Positions 1-11,817 of a stretch of 64,000 nucleotides of DNA are shown in pieces (within the stretch, counting starts at the first letter, position 1; each line of letters opens with the position of its first letter). A model generated the notes under the pieces. It did not search any database. It worked only from the letters and a program-made list of their open reading frames with translations, and was not told the origin of the DNA. This DNA is from an uncultured Pelagibacteraceae bacterium (GTDB lineage: Bacteria > Pseudomonadota > Alphaproteobacteria > Pelagibacterales > Pelagibacteraceae), in the NCBI GenBank assembly GCA_902604355.1, contig CACKYN010000001.1:1-64000 (forward strand), written 5' to 3'. The position numbers and the translations under genes were made by a program.

Positions 1-531
1 ACATTTTATAATTTTGCTTATTGTTGATTTTTTTAGCAAACTATAATCGCCAAAATTATTTTTGTTTAAATAAATTTTTTGATGATTTATATATTTATTG
101 GTAAGTGCTAAATTATAAAAGATTACTTTTTTTATATTTCCTAAATTTTTTTTTAATAATTCGAAATTGGTTTTTTCAGGTTCGACACAAAAATATTTGC
201 TAATTTTAAGCTTTTGATTAATAAGCTGTTTTGAAGTTAAGCCTACATTTGCTCCAATATCAATAAACACAAATTTTTGACTTTTACTTATTAAATTTTT
301 TTTTATATATTTGACAACAAAATATTCCCATTCTCCATTTTTTAAAATATTTGGAGTGATTATCTCGTCTACCTTCGTACTAAATATTGTATTTTTTTTG
401 CCAAGTTTGCAGTCTTTTTTAAATTTAAGTTCAATATTTTCTATATCAAAATATCTTGAATTTGAGTTTAAAAGCATAAAGAAAATACTTTTAAAGTTGT
501 TTAAAAATATATTTCTTATGTATTTTCTCAT
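1..531 (-). CDS. FkbM-family SAM-dependent methyltransferase, 3' end outside the window
   Basis: The reading frame starts at ATG 531 and runs through position 1 without a stop, giving 177 visible residues; the C-terminus is missing. Residues 89-97 read FIDIGANVG, the glycine-rich SAM-binding motif I typical of FkbM-type methyltransferases, and an acidic VEPE motif follows about 25 residues later. FkbM proteins methylate hydroxyl groups of sugars or polyketides and in marine bacteria often sit in surface-polysaccharide loci. The substrate cannot be read from the sequence. It lies divergent from tRNA-Ser, 54 bases away. A plus-strand open frame at 311-571 is its antisense shadow. Confidence 0.75.
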   Translation of the reverse strand, partial: MRKYIRNIFLNNFKSIFFMLLNSNSRYFDIENIELKFKKDCKLGKKNTIFSTKVDEIITPNILKNGEWEYFVVKYIKKNLISKSQKFVFIDIGANVGLTSKQLINQKLKISKYFCVEPEKTNFELLKKNLGNIKKVIFYNLALTNKYINHQKIYLNKNNFGDYSLLKKSTISKIIKC

Positions 532-585
532 TTTCCTATTAGTTTTTATAAATTATAAATATTCTGGTTAATATATATATTTTTA

Positions 586-675
586 GGAGAGGTGGCCGAG
601 TGGTTGAAGGCGCACGCTTGGAAAGCGTGTAAAGGAGCAATCTTTTCATGGGTTCGAATCCCATTCTCTCCGCCA
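586..675 (+). tRNA. tRNA-Ser (anticodon GGA)
   Basis: A complete class II cloverleaf is visible. The acceptor stem GGAGAGG pairs with TCTCTCC, the anticodon stem CACGC/GCGTG encloses loop TTGGAAA with anticodon GGA, a long variable arm (AAAGGAGC...CTTTT) follows, and the T-loop is the canonical TTCGAAT. CCA is encoded. It reads UCC and UCU codons. It lies upstream of gyrB in the same direction and next to a surface-type methyltransferase gene on the other side. Confidence 0.97.
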
Positions 676-757
676 TCAAAAAAGCTTTGATTATCAGGGC
701 TGATTCACATTTTTTATTTTTCTCTTGTAAAGATAAATCAGTATTTTTTTTAAAAAA

Positions 758-766
758 TGTTATAAT
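758..766 (+). promoter_or_regulatory. Extended -10 promoter for gyrB
   Basis: The 9-mer TGTTATAAT is a perfect TGn-TATAAT extended -10 element ending 24 bases before the gyrB ATG. No convincing -35 hexamer sits 17 bases upstream, which is typical for extended -10 promoters. Transcription would start near 773, giving a leader of about 18 nt. Inferred from sequence only. Confidence 0.5.
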
Positions 767-787
767 TAATTTCTTTCCAGATATTAA

Positions 788-2848
<2,061 letters not shown>

Positions 2849-2850
2849 AA

Positions 2851-4131
2851 ATGAAGTTTTTTGAAACTTCAAAGCAATACTCTTTTAAAAAATCTACCTA
2901 TGTAACTTTAAGGTGGATTGGTATTATTGGTCAATTTATAGCTGTAAACTTTGTATATTTAATTTTAAATTTTAAATTTGATTTTTTTTTATCAAATTTT
3001 ATAATTTTATTGGGGATACTTAGTAATTTTTATTTAATTTATATTTATAAAAAAACGCAATTATCGGACAGATCAGCATTTGTTTTCTTGTTTATCGATA
3101 TAATTCAACTGAGTGCACTACTTTATTTGACTGGAGGCATTGTGAATCCATTTGTCATCTTTCTACTAATACCTAGTGTATTTTCGTCTTCAAACTTAAG
3201 TTTAAAAACTAATTCATTATTAGTAAGTCTAACTGCTGTATTAATTTTATTTTTGACTTTTTATTCTAAAGATTTACCTTCACCTTTAAGTGCTCATTTT
3301 CATGTAAGCCCTTACTATTATTTTTCCATACCAATTGCTTTAGTAATTGCATTATTCTTTTTAAACTATTTTGCTATGACATTTGGTTCACAATCACGTT
3401 TGAGAAAAGACGCTTTGTCAAAAATGGAAGAAGTAATGGCAAAGGAACACGAATTATTATCTTTAGGTGGTCAAGCAGCAGCTGCAGCTCATTCACTAGG
3501 CACTCCACTTTCAACAATTAAAATAATTACTCAAGATTTAGCTAAACAATTAGAGAATAATAAAGAATTTGAGAAAGACTTAGAATTACTAAATAGTCAG
3601 GTGGAAAGATGTAATCAAATTTTAAAAAGATTAAGTCTTAATCCAGTTGAAGAAGACGATTTTATAGACAATGATATAACTATAAGAGAATATTTATCTG
3701 AAATTATTGCATCTTTCAAAGAGATAAGTAAAAAAAAATTTATATTTAATTTTGATCAAGATTCAAACCCAAAAAAAATAAGTAAATCTATTGAGATTGT
3801 ATATGGATTAAGAAATTTTATAGGTAATGCTAACAAGTTCTCAAAAAAAAAAATTTTTATAAATTTGAAAAGTGATAGTGAGATGACAGAAATAACAATA
3901 GAGGATGATGGAGATGGTTATCCTAGAGATATTCTATCTAAAATTGGTGAACCCTACTTAAAAGCTAGTAATCCTGAAGATAAATCAAAAACAGGTTTAG
4001 GACTTGGATTATTTATTGGAAAGACTTTATTAGAAAAAAACTTTGCTTCATTAAATTTTAGAAACTCTAAAACTAGAAGTGGGGCAGAGGTTTTAATTCA
4101 TTGGCGGAATGCTGACTTGTTTAATATCTAA
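2851..4131 (+). CDS. regB: RegB/PrrB-type redox sensor histidine kinase
   Basis: A 426-residue membrane histidine kinase. The N-terminal 175 residues contain about six hydrophobic segments and the motif GGIVNPF (95-101), matching the GGxxNPF ubiquinone-binding motif of RegB. The H-box is [14 protein letters not shown] with the phospho-accepting His214. The redox-box cysteine of RegB appears as Cys254 in QVERCNQIL. The ATPase domain has [10 protein letters not shown] (N-box), EDDGDGYP and [10 protein letters not shown]. RegB senses the quinone pool and cellular redox state and phosphorylates RegA; no regA lies in the window. It starts 2 bases after gyrB and so is probably co-transcribed, and it shares its last 4 bases (CTAA) with cobT on the other strand. 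Confidence 0.9.
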   Translation: MKFFETSKQYSFKKSTYVTLRWIGIIGQFIAVNFVYLILNFKFDFFLSNFIILLGILSNFYLIYIYKKTQLSDRSAFVFLFIDIIQLSALLYLTGGIVNPFVIFLLIPSVFSSSNLSLKTNSLLVSLTAVLILFLTFYSKDLPSPLSAHFHVSPYYYFSIPIALVIALFFLNYFAMTFGSQSRLRKDALSKMEEVMAKEHELLSLGGQAAAAAHSLGTPLSTIKIITQDLAKQLENNKEFEKDLELLNSQVERCNQILKRLSLNPVEEDDFIDNDITIREYLSEIIASFKEISKKKFIFNFDQDSNPKKISKSIEIVYGLRNFIGNANKFSKKKIFINLKSDSEMTEITIEDDGDGYPRDILSKIGEPYLKASNPEDKSKTGLGLGLFIGKTLLEKNFASLNFRNSKTRSGAEVLIHWRNADLFNI

Positions 4132-5924
4132 TGATATTTTTTTTTTGTTTCAAAAAGAGAACTTAATTGGGAAATCATAACATCTCCTAACTCATTAACA
4201 TCTGTTATCTTAATTGCTTTATCATAATATCTAGAAACATCATGACCAATCCCTATTGCAAGTACCTCAATATCAGATTTATTTTCAATATATTTAACTA
4301 TTTTTTTAAGATGTTTTTCAAGGAAATCACCAGAGTTTACAGAAAGAGTTGAGTCATCAACAGGAGCTCCATCAGAAATAATCATTAAAATTTTTCTCTC
4401 CTCTTTTCTCTTTTTAATTCTACTGTAAGCCCAAGATATTGCTTCCCCATCAATATTTTCTTTTAGCAGGCCTTCTTTTAGCATAAGCCCCAAGTTATTT
4501 TTTGCTTGCCTCCAGTGAGTATCTGCACCTTTATAAATTATATGTCTTAAATCATTTAATCTTCCAGGAGTTTTTGGTTTTGAACTTTTAGCCCATAGTT
4601 CTCTTGACTGTCCACCTTTCCAGTTTTTTGTTGTAAAACCTAAAATTTCAACTTTAACAGAACATCTTTCTAAAGTTCTAGATAAAATATCAGCACAAAT
4701 CGCTGCTATGGTAATTGGTCTTCCCCTCATCGATCCTGAGTTATCTATTAACAGAGTGACAACAGTGTCTTTGAAGTCTAAATCTTTTTCTTTTTTAAAC
4801 GATAAGGAATTGTAAGGATCCATTATTATTCTTGGTAGTTTTGAACTATCAAGCAATCCTTCCTCTAAATCAAATTCCCATGCCCTATTTTGTTTTGCAA
4901 GTAACTGTCTTTGAAGTTTATTTGCTAGCTTTGTAATGATATCTTGAAAACCTATTAATTGTTGGTCTAAACTTTTTCTTAGTTTACTCGCTTCATCTGC
5001 ATTTTCTAGGTTTTCTGCTTTTACAATTTCATCAAATTGGGTGGTAAAGATTTTATAATCAAGGTTTAGATTATCGATATTCTTTTTTAAAACCTGCTCC
5101 GTACTTTGTTCTTCCGACTCTATTTCAGATAGTTGTTCGTCTAAATTAAATTCATCTACATCATAATCTGAATCTAAAGTAGCTTGGGTTTCTTGATCAT
5201 TATTTTCATCCTTGTCATCCTCATTGTCATTATTTTGATCATCATTTGAAGGATTATCTTGCCCGTGATCCTGATTATCCTCGTTAGTTTGATCTTCCTC
5301 ACTTTGAAAAATATCCATTTCCTCCAAAATTTTAGAAAAGCGAGAGCTATATGTATTTTGATCTTCAAGATTGTCTAATAAAAATTCTTTGTGTTTTTCT
5401 ATAGATTTTTCAAAGTCTTTTTCCCAAAAATTAAGCATTTTTGAGGTTAATGGATTAAGTTTAACTTTATGAAAATTTTTAAGCATGTAAAGTTCAAATG
5501 CCTCAGAAACAGTAACATCTTCTTTATTTTTTAATTGATCTCTTCGCTTTTGATCAATTATTTGAGAATAATTTTCACGAAAATTTTTTTCAATACCCTT
5601 TAACATTTTACCACCTAACGCCTCATATCTTATTTTTTCTGCAATATTATAAAGTGATCTTGAGGAATTATTTCCTGGCAAATTTTTTTTATAAATAGCA
5701 TCATTAGAAAACTTTTTCTTTAAAGCAGAAGAATCTGTTTCTGCTCGTAGTTTTATTAAATCACTTGGACTGTTTATGTTATCAATTTCTATAGAACTTG
5801 TATCTTTAGATTTATTTTTTTCAGATTCTTTTTTACTTAAATTAAAGTCATCAGATATAACTTTTGCAGTTGAAGTTAATGCAATCCTAAATTTTTCTTT
5901 TATATTGCTTACTCTAGAGCTCAT
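4128..5924 (-). CDS. cobT: CobT-like VWA-domain cobaltochelatase subunit
   Basis: A 598-residue protein with the CobT layout: a helical N-terminal region, a strongly acidic low-complexity linker (about 208-270, rich in Asp, Glu, Asn and Gln) and a C-terminal von Willebrand A domain with the MIDAS motif DNSGSMRG (394-401) and a later SDGAPVD. CobT forms a chaperone-like AAA+/VWA complex with CobS that drives CobN in aerobic cobalt insertion into hydrogenobyrinate diamide. It starts 1 base downstream of the cobS stop, so the two are translationally linked. No cobN or other corrin gene is in the window, and SAR11 is generally described as unable to make B12, so the substrate here may be different (inference). 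Confidence 0.85.
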   Translation of the reverse strand: MSSRVSNIKEKFRIALTSTAKVISDDFNLSKKESEKNKSKDTSSIEIDNINSPSDLIKLRAETDSSALKKKFSNDAIYKKNLPGNNSSRSLYNIAEKIRYEALGGKMLKGIEKNFRENYSQIIDQKRRDQLKNKEDVTVSEAFELYMLKNFHKVKLNPLTSKMLNFWEKDFEKSIEKHKEFLLDNLEDQNTYSSRFSKILEEMDIFQSEEDQTNEDNQDHGQDNPSNDDQNNDNEDDKDENNDQETQATLDSDYDVDEFNLDEQLSEIESEEQSTEQVLKKNIDNLNLDYKIFTTQFDEIVKAENLENADEASKLRKSLDQQLIGFQDIITKLANKLQRQLLAKQNRAWEFDLEEGLLDSSKLPRIIMDPYNSLSFKKEKDLDFKDTVVTLLIDNSGSMRGRPITIAAICADILSRTLERCSVKVEILGFTTKNWKGGQSRELWAKSSKPKTPGRLNDLRHIIYKGADTHWRQAKNNLGLMLKEGLLKENIDGEAISWAYSRIKKRKEERKILMIISDGAPVDDSTLSVNSGDFLEKHLKKIVKYIENKSDIEVLAIGIGHDVSRYYDKAIKITDVNELGDVMISQLSSLFETKKKYH

Positions 5925-6899
5925 TTAAATTTGAATATTTATCAATGATTCAGGCAATTCTTCGCCAAAACATCTTTGATAATATTCTGCAATAGTATTT
6001 TTTTCAATATCATCACATTTATTTAGAAAGGTTACTCTAAAAGCGTAACCAATATCTTTAAAGATCTCTGAATTTTCTGCCCAGTGCATAACAGTTCTCG
6101 GACTCATAACTGTTGAAATATCACCTGCGATAAATCCTTTACGTGTCAAAGAAGCTACTTTGATCATGTTGGAAACAATTTCTTTCCCTTTTGAATTGTT
6201 CAAATTTTTATTTTTAGCTAAAATAATATCCATTTCTTTATCAAGACTAAGATAATTTAGTGTCGTTACTATATTCCATCTATCCATTTGACCTTGGTTT
6301 ATTTGTTGAGTACCGTGGTAAAGACCACTGGTATCGCCTAAACCTACAGTATTTGATGTTGCAAATAATCTAAAAAATTTATTTTGTTTTATTACTTTAT
6401 TTTTATCCAACAACGTAAAATTACCTTCTGCCTCTAAAACTCGCTGTATCACAAACATAACATCAGGTCTTCCTGCATCATATTCGTCAAACACTAGGGC
6501 GACTGGATTTTGGATAGACCATGGTAAAATTCCTTCGTTGAATTGAGTGACTTGCTTACCTTCTTTTAAAACTATAGCATCTTTTCCTATTAAATCTATT
6601 CGGCTAACATGGCTATCTAGGTTTACACGAATACACGGCCAATTTAGTCTAGCGGCTATTTGTTCTATATGAGTAGATTTTCCTGTACCATGATATCCCT
6701 GAACTAAAACTCTTTTATTAAACGAAAATCCAGAAATTATTGCTAGGGTAGTATCTCTATCAAATTTATAACTTTTATCAATTTCAGGAACATAGTCATT
6801 TTTTTTTGAAAATGCTTCTACTTCCATCTCTGAATCTATTCCAAAAGTTTGTTTCAAGGAAACTTTAATATCAGGTTTTATGTCAAGATTTGGTGTCAA
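5925..6899 (-). CDS. cobS: CobS-like AAA+ ATPase
   Basis: A 324-residue AAA+ ATPase of the CobS/MoxR type. Walker A is GYHGTGKST (68-76) and Walker B is VALVFDEYD (133-141); [14 protein letters not shown] and the QMDRW element are characteristic of CobS. CobS hexamers and CobT together form the motor that remodels the cobaltochelatase CobN. The ATG at 6899 lies inside the end of the J-protein gene (17-base overlap), and cobT follows directly, giving a three-gene unit. Whether it serves cobalamin synthesis in this organism is uncertain. Confidence 0.88.
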   Translation of the reverse strand: MTPNLDIKPDIKVSLKQTFGIDSEMEVEAFSKKNDYVPEIDKSYKFDRDTTLAIISGFSFNKRVLVQGYHGTGKSTHIEQIAARLNWPCIRVNLDSHVSRIDLIGKDAIVLKEGKQVTQFNEGILPWSIQNPVALVFDEYDAGRPDVMFVIQRVLEAEGNFTLLDKNKVIKQNKFFRLFATSNTVGLGDTSGLYHGTQQINQGQMDRWNIVTTLNYLSLDKEMDIILAKNKNLNNSKGKEIVSNMIKVASLTRKGFIAGDISTVMSPRTVMHWAENSEIFKDIGYAFRVTFLNKCDDIEKNTIAEYYQRCFGEELPESLINIQI

Positions 6900-7416
6900 T
6901 TTTATCTCTATATGTATTTTTTAGCTGAGTATAAGCTAAAGTTATTAATTTAAGTTTTTCCTCGTATTTTTTATTTCCAGAATTCATATCAGGGTGGAAT
7001 TTTTTCACAAGCACTTTGAATTTATCCTGTATTTTCTTCCACTTTAGGCCTACAGAAATACCAAGAATACCAAACGCTTTGATATCTTTGTGGTCAAATT
7101 TAAATTGACGCATATGATCATAGTCACCATTAATTTTATCTTTATCTAATTCATCTTTTAATGTTGTATTCCAGAGAACTTTAAAAAAATTATCTGAAGA
7201 GCTAAAACTCTGAGTAGGCTTATGCCAGATCATATCAGATTTCAAAAAATCCATTATTTGGTCATCATTCATTCCTGAAAAATAATTCCAATTTTTATTA
7301 AATTCTTTTACATGCTCCAGACAAAGCATTCTAAATTTTTTACTATTATCTTTTTCAACTGGTGCTTTATATTCACCTATTTCATTACAATTATTCCAGT
7401 CACAAATATTTTTCAT
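6883..7416 (-). CDS. J-domain protein of the cobS/cobT neighbourhood
   Basis: A 177-residue protein with an N-terminal Cys-rich segment (CDWNNC at 5-10 and CLEH at 32-35), a middle region with KNWNYFSGM, and a C-terminal J domain with HPD at 141-143. Alphaproteobacteria carry a conserved J protein of this layout next to cobS/cobT. J domains stimulate the ATPase of DnaK, so it probably brings a client to Hsp70. I chose ATG 7416 over an in-frame ATG at 7452, because the longer form adds an unconserved-looking tail and would overlap bolA. The start lies 21 bases from the divergent bolA start. Confidence 0.8.
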   Translation of the reverse strand: MKNICDWNNCNEIGEYKAPVEKDNSKKFRMLCLEHVKEFNKNWNYFSGMNDDQIMDFLKSDMIWHKPTQSFSSSDNFFKVLWNTTLKDELDKDKINGDYDHMRQFKFDHKDIKAFGILGISVGLKWKKIQDKFKVLVKKFHPDMNSGNKKYEEKLKLITLAYTQLKNTYRDKIDTKS

Positions 7417-7437
7417 GATATATAATAAATTATACTT

Positions 7438-7698
7438 ATGGATATAAATCACTTAATAGCAATTGTAAAAAAAAAATTACAAAATCAGATAAATATTGAA
7501 GACATTAAAATTGAGGACAAATCTTTTCTTCATAAAAATCATGCTGGCAACCAAGAAGGTAAATTTCATCTGAAAATAAGTTTAATCTCTAGTGAACTCA
7601 AAATTATGAATAAGATAGAAAGTAATAAGAAAATTTATAAAATTCTAGATAAGGAAATGAAAGAGTCTATTCACTCAATACAAATCCTAATTTCGTAA
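7438..7698 (+). CDS. bolA: BolA-family protein
   Basis: An 86-residue protein with the BolA-like fold signature: IEDIKIEDKSFLHKNHAG carries the conserved histidines (HKNHAG), followed by KFHLKISLIS and a C-terminal helix. BolA proteins pair with monothiol glutaredoxins in iron-sulfur cluster trafficking and iron sensing. It is divergent from the J-protein/cobS/cobT unit with only 21 bases between start codons, and its 3' end overlaps aroB by 12 bases tail to tail. No glutaredoxin gene lies in the window. Confidence 0.8.
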   Translation: MDINHLIAIVKKKLQNQINIEDIKIEDKSFLHKNHAGNQEGKFHLKISLISSELKIMNKIESNKKIYKILDKEMKESIHSIQILIS

Positions 7699-8793
7699 AA
7701 AAATTTTTAAAAAAAAACCTATTTTTTTTTTAGAATACTCTTTATTAATTATTGGGACCCCAATTTTTTTGAGTAAAACCAAATTAATATTATTTGATCT
7801 ATTTTTCTTATCTTTTGCCATAAAGCTTAAAATTTTGTTTACATCTTTTGGACTAAAAAATTTTCTTACAGAAGATGGTAAATCAGAATTATCGATGTGA
7901 TCTATGATGGAATAATACTCTCTTTTATTCATAAATCTTGTTTTAAGGCTAAAATTTAGTGCTGTTTTCATTCCAAGTATTACAGCTTCTCCATGATTTA
8001 GCTTTTTACTAAATCCTAATGTTGCTTCATAAGCATGCGCAAACGAATGACCAAAATTTAAAATTTTTCTTAAACCCTTTTCTTTTTCGTCTTTTTGAAC
8101 TATCGCTTTTTTAATTTTACAACTTTCATGAATAGCCTTTTCAAGAAACGGAGAAGTAAGCTTTAAAATTTTATTTTTATGAATGTTTAAAAAATTATAA
8201 AATTTTTTGTTTCCAATAATTGAATGTTTTAAAATTTCTCCATATCCACAAACTATCTCTCTCTTAGGTAACGTTTTTAAAAATTCAGTATCAGAAATAA
8301 CAAGATTGGGCTGGTAAAAACTCCCAACTAGATTTTTCCCATATTTAGTATTTACACCAGTCTTACCACCAATTGATGAGTCAACTTGAGACAAAAGAGT
8401 AGTTGGTATGTTTATAAATTTAAGTCCCCTCTTGAAAAGACTTGCGGCAAAACCGCTTATATCCCCTGTAATTCCTCCTCCAATAGATATCAAACAGTCA
8501 TCTCTTGAAAAATTTTTATTTAGCAAAATTTCTAAAATCCTGTTTATACTATTCATATTCTTATTTAATTCATTGGCTTTAAAATAATGAATATAACTCG
8601 TTTTATTTTTTAAAGATTTTTTAATTATTGAAACAAATTTTTTAGGAACATTACTATCTACAACTAAAAGACATCTATTAAATTTAATTGAATTAGATCT
8701 TGTAATTTGAGAAATATTTGCAGATATTTTTTTTCCAATATAGATAGGATATTTCTGTGTCTTTGTTTCTATATTTAATTTAATTTGACTCAT
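7687..8793 (-). CDS. aroB: 3-dehydroquinate synthase
   Basis: A 368-residue protein, the usual AroB length. It converts DAHP to 3-dehydroquinate, the second step of the shikimate pathway, with NAD and a divalent metal. Visible signatures are the nucleotide-binding GGGITGDISGFAAS, NIPTTLLSQVDSSIGGKTGVN (first part of a long conserved block) and the metal-ligand region NFGHSFAHAYE followed by LNHGEAV. Its ATG overlaps the 3' end of aroK by 14 bases, the common alphaproteobacterial aroK-aroB pair. aroA lies elsewhere in the window (43 kb). Confidence 0.93.
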   Translation of the reverse strand: MSQIKLNIETKTQKYPIYIGKKISANISQITRSNSIKFNRCLLVVDSNVPKKFVSIIKKSLKNKTSYIHYFKANELNKNMNSINRILEILLNKNFSRDDCLISIGGGITGDISGFAASLFKRGLKFINIPTTLLSQVDSSIGGKTGVNTKYGKNLVGSFYQPNLVISDTEFLKTLPKREIVCGYGEILKHSIIGNKKFYNFLNIHKNKILKLTSPFLEKAIHESCKIKKAIVQKDEKEKGLRKILNFGHSFAHAYEATLGFSKKLNHGEAVILGMKTALNFSLKTRFMNKREYYSIIDHIDNSDLPSSVRKFFSPKDVNKILSFMAKDKKNRSNNINLVLLKKIGVPIINKEYSKKKIGFFLKIFLRN

Positions 8794-9292
8794 AAATTTT
8801 AATTATTTTATTAACTACTTCATTTTTAGTTAAGTTATCACATTTAATTTCAAATAAAGCTTTTGCATATACGTTAGAGCGTTTTTGAATTAAATCAATT
8901 ATTTGATCATCAGATGAGTTTATCGCAAGAGGTCTTTTTTTACTATTTTTTATTCTACCTAATAAAATATTTTTATTCCAGTTTAGCCAAAACGATAAAT
9001 GACTTTTTAAAACTTCTTTTCTAATATTTTCATTCATAAAAGCTCCACCACCAAGAGATATCACAGAGGAATGTAGTTTTAAATTTTTTAGCGTTACTTT
9101 CTCTTCAACTTTTCTAAAAAAATCTTCACCTTTATCCTCAAACATTTTGTTTATTGTTGTGCCTATTTTTTTTTCAATCTCATTATCTATATCTATAAAA
9201 TTTAATTTTAGTTTTTTTGCGACCAACATGCCTATAGAACTCTTTCCAGATCCCATCATTCCTAAAAACACAAGATTTTCTTTTGATTTCAT
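8780..9292 (-). CDS. aroK: Shikimate kinase
   Basis: A 170-residue P-loop kinase that phosphorylates shikimate. Walker A is GMMGSGKS (11-18), followed by the shikimate-binding DIDNEIEKK and the GGGAF loop; the lid contains KKRPLA. The start at ATG 9292 (MKSKENLVFLG) is preferred over an in-frame ATG at 9355, which would overlap the divergent plus-strand gene at 9350 and add residues unlike the family. It is translationally coupled to aroB. Confidence 0.92.
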   Translation of the reverse strand: MKSKENLVFLGMMGSGKSSIGMLVAKKLKLNFIDIDNEIEKKIGTTINKMFEDKGEDFFRKVEEKVTLKNLKLHSSVISLGGGAFMNENIRKEVLKSHLSFWLNWNKNILLGRIKNSKKRPLAINSSDDQIIDLIQKRSNVYAKALFEIKCDNLTKNEVVNKIIKIYESN

Positions 9293-9349
9293 AAGTTTCT
9301 TTATTGAAAAAACACAAATATGTCTTAATTTGAAATTATTTAAAGTTAT

Positions 9350-9532
9350 ATGCAATTTACTAAAAACACAAGTTCAGGCAAAGCTAGTATTACAGGAATT
9401 GTAATTAAGTTAACACTTGGATTGATTATTGTTATAGGAATTGTATTTTTTATAAACTCATTAGATTTTCCTGCACCTAAAAAAGAAATAGAAAAAATAA
9501 TTCCAAATGAAAATTTTAAAATTGTTAAATAA
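9350..9532 (+). CDS. Small single-pass membrane protein, unknown function
   Basis: A 60-residue protein with one hydrophobic segment (about 15-36, GIVIKLTLGLIIVIGIVFFI) flanked by polar ends; the C-terminal part is Pro/Lys/Glu-rich. I do not recognise a family. It is divergent from aroK, and its 3' end overlaps the next, signal-peptide-bearing gene by 26 bases in another frame, so the two are likely co-expressed in the envelope. The tight coupling and the clean membrane segment argue that it is real. Confidence 0.6.
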   Translation: MQFTKNTSSGKASITGIVIKLTLGLIIVIGIVFFINSLDFPAPKKEIEKIIPNENFKIVK

Positions 9533-11270
9533 GAGATATTTTTCAATTTTAATATTTTATTTATTATCAGGGATAAATACGCTCGCAGAAGATAAACCAG
9601 TTGATATCTGGAATTTAGAAAAAAAAGAAACAGATATTGTTGAAGAATCCAATATCTCTGATCAAGACCAAAACAATAGCACTGGAAGCAGAATTTATGA
9701 TATGCAATCAAACAAGAAAAACGATCCAATTAAACTAGACCAAGATGTTGTGTCGAAAGAAATTAAAATTGTAGGATTATATGATCCAGCCGAATATGGA
9801 CTAAGTATTGATATGTGGTCAAATTCTGATGGGTCAAAGTTAAAAAGTCTTTTTGAAAACATAAATAAATATAATCTTTCACAAGATGCTTCTGAAATAA
9901 TGAATATTTCCATGTTAACTAATGCTTACTATCCAAATCAAAATATAACTGAGAAAGAGTTTTTGAAATTTAAATCTGATTGGTTAATTAAAAACTCTAA
10001 TTTAGCGCTAATTGAAGAATACTTGATAAAAAATCAGTCCATCAACCTTCATCCTGAGCTAACTCGATTTTTAGTAGACACTTATTTATCTGACTCAAAC
10101 ATAAAAAAATCATGTGAAATTTTTTCCAATTTTACCATACCAATCGAGGATAATTATTTGTCTAAGTTCAATTTATATTGTTTAATTAATTATGGTAAAA
10201 ATGAAGAGGCTCAATTAATTTTAGATTTAAAAAAAGAACTTGGTTTTCAAGATGATTACTATGAAAATAAAATAAGTTATTTATTTGGATATGTAGAGGA
10301 AGCAGATAAAGCAATTTCTGAAAACTCTATTTTAGATTTTCACTTAGCACATAGAACTGACCCTGAATTTTCTTTTGAGCCAAATGTAAATACTCCAAAA
10401 TTTATTTGGAAATATTTATCCTCATCCAATCTTCTTTATAATATTCAAGATATAGAAATTACAGATATAGATAAAATTTCTACGATTGAAAAAGCAGTTC
10501 ATGATAAAAATTATTCAGAAAAAGATTTATTTGAACTTTATAAAAAGTTTCAATTTAATATTAGTCAACTCTTAAACGCACAGGAAGTTTATAAATCCTT
10601 ACCACCTATAGAAGGGAGAGCGCTCTTATACCAACGAACACTTTTAACAGAGGAGCCAAATTTAAAATTAGAGTTGATGAAAACTTTAAAAGATGTCTTT
10701 AATAAGGATGAAATTGGCAATGCTTTTGATGAAGAATTAAAACGTTTTTTAAATCAAATTTCAGAAGATGATGTGCCTTCAAATTATACAACTTTTTATA
10801 ATAGCTATTCTAAAATGGAGAAAGTGAAAGATAAAAAAATAAAATTTAACAACAAAGTTTTGCATCAATCTAAATTAGTGAATTATTTTAATGGGGACTA
10901 CGCTAAATCCCAGATCGAACAAGATTTAGAAAAATTTTTAAAGAAAATCAAAAAAGATAAAAAATATTTATTATCCAAAAAAGATATTATTTTTTTAGAA
11001 GCATTGAAATCTGATGGAATTCAAATTTCAAAAAAATATGATAGCTTATATAAGATTAACCAGTCAGAAATGCCCGCAGATATTCAGTTCATGATTGAAA
11101 ACAATGAAATTGGCGCTGCATTGCTAAGAGTAATTGAAGTCATTGGTCCAGAAAAAATTGAAAATCTGGATGAAGATACGGTTTATTTTATCATCAATAC
11201 ACTCAATCAGATAAATGTTGATTTGATTAGAAATAAACTTTTGTTAAAAGTTCTACCTTTAAAAGTATAA
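9507..11270 (+). CDS. Uncharacterised exported alpha-helical protein
   Basis: A 587-residue protein starting with a signal peptide (basic MKILKLLNKR, hydrophobic core FSILIFYLLSG, small residues before TLAED). After an acidic, low-complexity segment (about 30-75) the rest looks all-helical and repeat-like, with many Leu/Lys/Glu/Asn residues, suggesting a solenoid, but no enzyme motif is visible. Large exported proteins of unknown function are found near aroK in other alphaproteobacteria. The likely location is the periplasm. Its start lies within the preceding small membrane-protein gene; def follows after 25 bases. Confidence 0.7.
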   Translation: MKILKLLNKRYFSILIFYLLSGINTLAEDKPVDIWNLEKKETDIVEESNISDQDQNNSTGSRIYDMQSNKKNDPIKLDQDVVSKEIKIVGLYDPAEYGLSIDMWSNSDGSKLKSLFENINKYNLSQDASEIMNISMLTNAYYPNQNITEKEFLKFKSDWLIKNSNLALIEEYLIKNQSINLHPELTRFLVDTYLSDSNIKKSCEIFSNFTIPIEDNYLSKFNLYCLINYGKNEEAQLILDLKKELGFQDDYYENKISYLFGYVEEADKAISENSILDFHLAHRTDPEFSFEPNVNTPKFIWKYLSSSNLLYNIQDIEITDIDKISTIEKAVHDKNYSEKDLFELYKKFQFNISQLLNAQEVYKSLPPIEGRALLYQRTLLTEEPNLKLELMKTLKDVFNKDEIGNAFDEELKRFLNQISEDDVPSNYTTFYNSYSKMEKVKDKKIKFNNKVLHQSKLVNYFNGDYAKSQIEQDLEKFLKKIKKDKKYLLSKKDIIFLEALKSDGIQISKKYDSLYKINQSEMPADIQFMIENNEIGAALLRVIEVIGPEKIENLDEDTVYFIINTLNQINVDLIRNKLLLKVLPLKV

Positions 11271-11295
11271 AATTTATAATAAAATAAATTTAAAC

Positions 11296-11814
11296 ATGGC
11301 TATAAGAACTATAATTACAGAACCCAGTAAACTGCTGAGACAAGTTTCAAAACCAGTAAGTAAAGTTGGAAAAGAAGAGCAGAAACTAATGAAGGATATG
11401 TTGGAGACAATGTATGCTGCCAACGGAATTGGTCTAGCTGCAATACAAGTTGGAATACCAAAAAGGATTATTGTCATGGATATTTGCAAAGAAGAAAATA
11501 AAAAAGAGCCAAGATATTTTGTAAATCCTATAATTAAAAATAAAGATCCTTTAAAAGCAACTTATGAAGAAGGATGCCTTTCTGTTCCAAACCAATTTGC
11601 AGATGTAGATAGACCAAGTAAATGTGAAGTAGAATATTTAGATTATAATGGACAAAAACAATTGCTAAAGGCTGAAGGTTTACTTGCTACATGTATTCAA
11701 CATGAAATGGATCACTTAGAGGGAATATTATTTATTGATTATCTTTCAAAATTAAAAAGATCGATGATAATTAAAAAACTATCAAAATTAAAATCAAGTA
11801 CTGCCGAAGTTTAA
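11296..11814 (+). CDS. def: Peptide deformylase
   Basis: A 172-residue metalloenzyme that removes the formyl group from the initiator methionine of nascent proteins. All three family motifs are intact: GIGLAAIQ (44-51), EGCLS (92-96, metal ligand Cys94) and QHEMDH (135-140, ligands His136 and His140, catalytic Glu137). Length is typical. It is followed after 3 bases by fmt, so the genes for adding and removing the formyl group are coupled. Confidence 0.96.
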   Translation: MAIRTIITEPSKLLRQVSKPVSKVGKEEQKLMKDMLETMYAANGIGLAAIQVGIPKRIIVMDICKEENKKEPRYFVNPIIKNKDPLKATYEEGCLSVPNQFADVDRPSKCEVEYLDYNGQKQLLKAEGLLATCIQHEMDHLEGILFIDYLSKLKRSMIIKKLSKLKSSTAEV

Positions 11815-11817
11815 TTC

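Noticed and set aside
311-571. 86-residue hydrophobic ORF on the plus strand
   Set aside because: It is the antisense of the FkbM methyltransferase N-terminus, whose SAM motif is clear on the minus strand.
675-723. Terminator after tRNA-Ser
   Set aside because: ATCA-GGGC-TGAT and ATCAAA/TTTGAT are followed by a T-rich tract, but the stems are too short and AT-rich to call with confidence.
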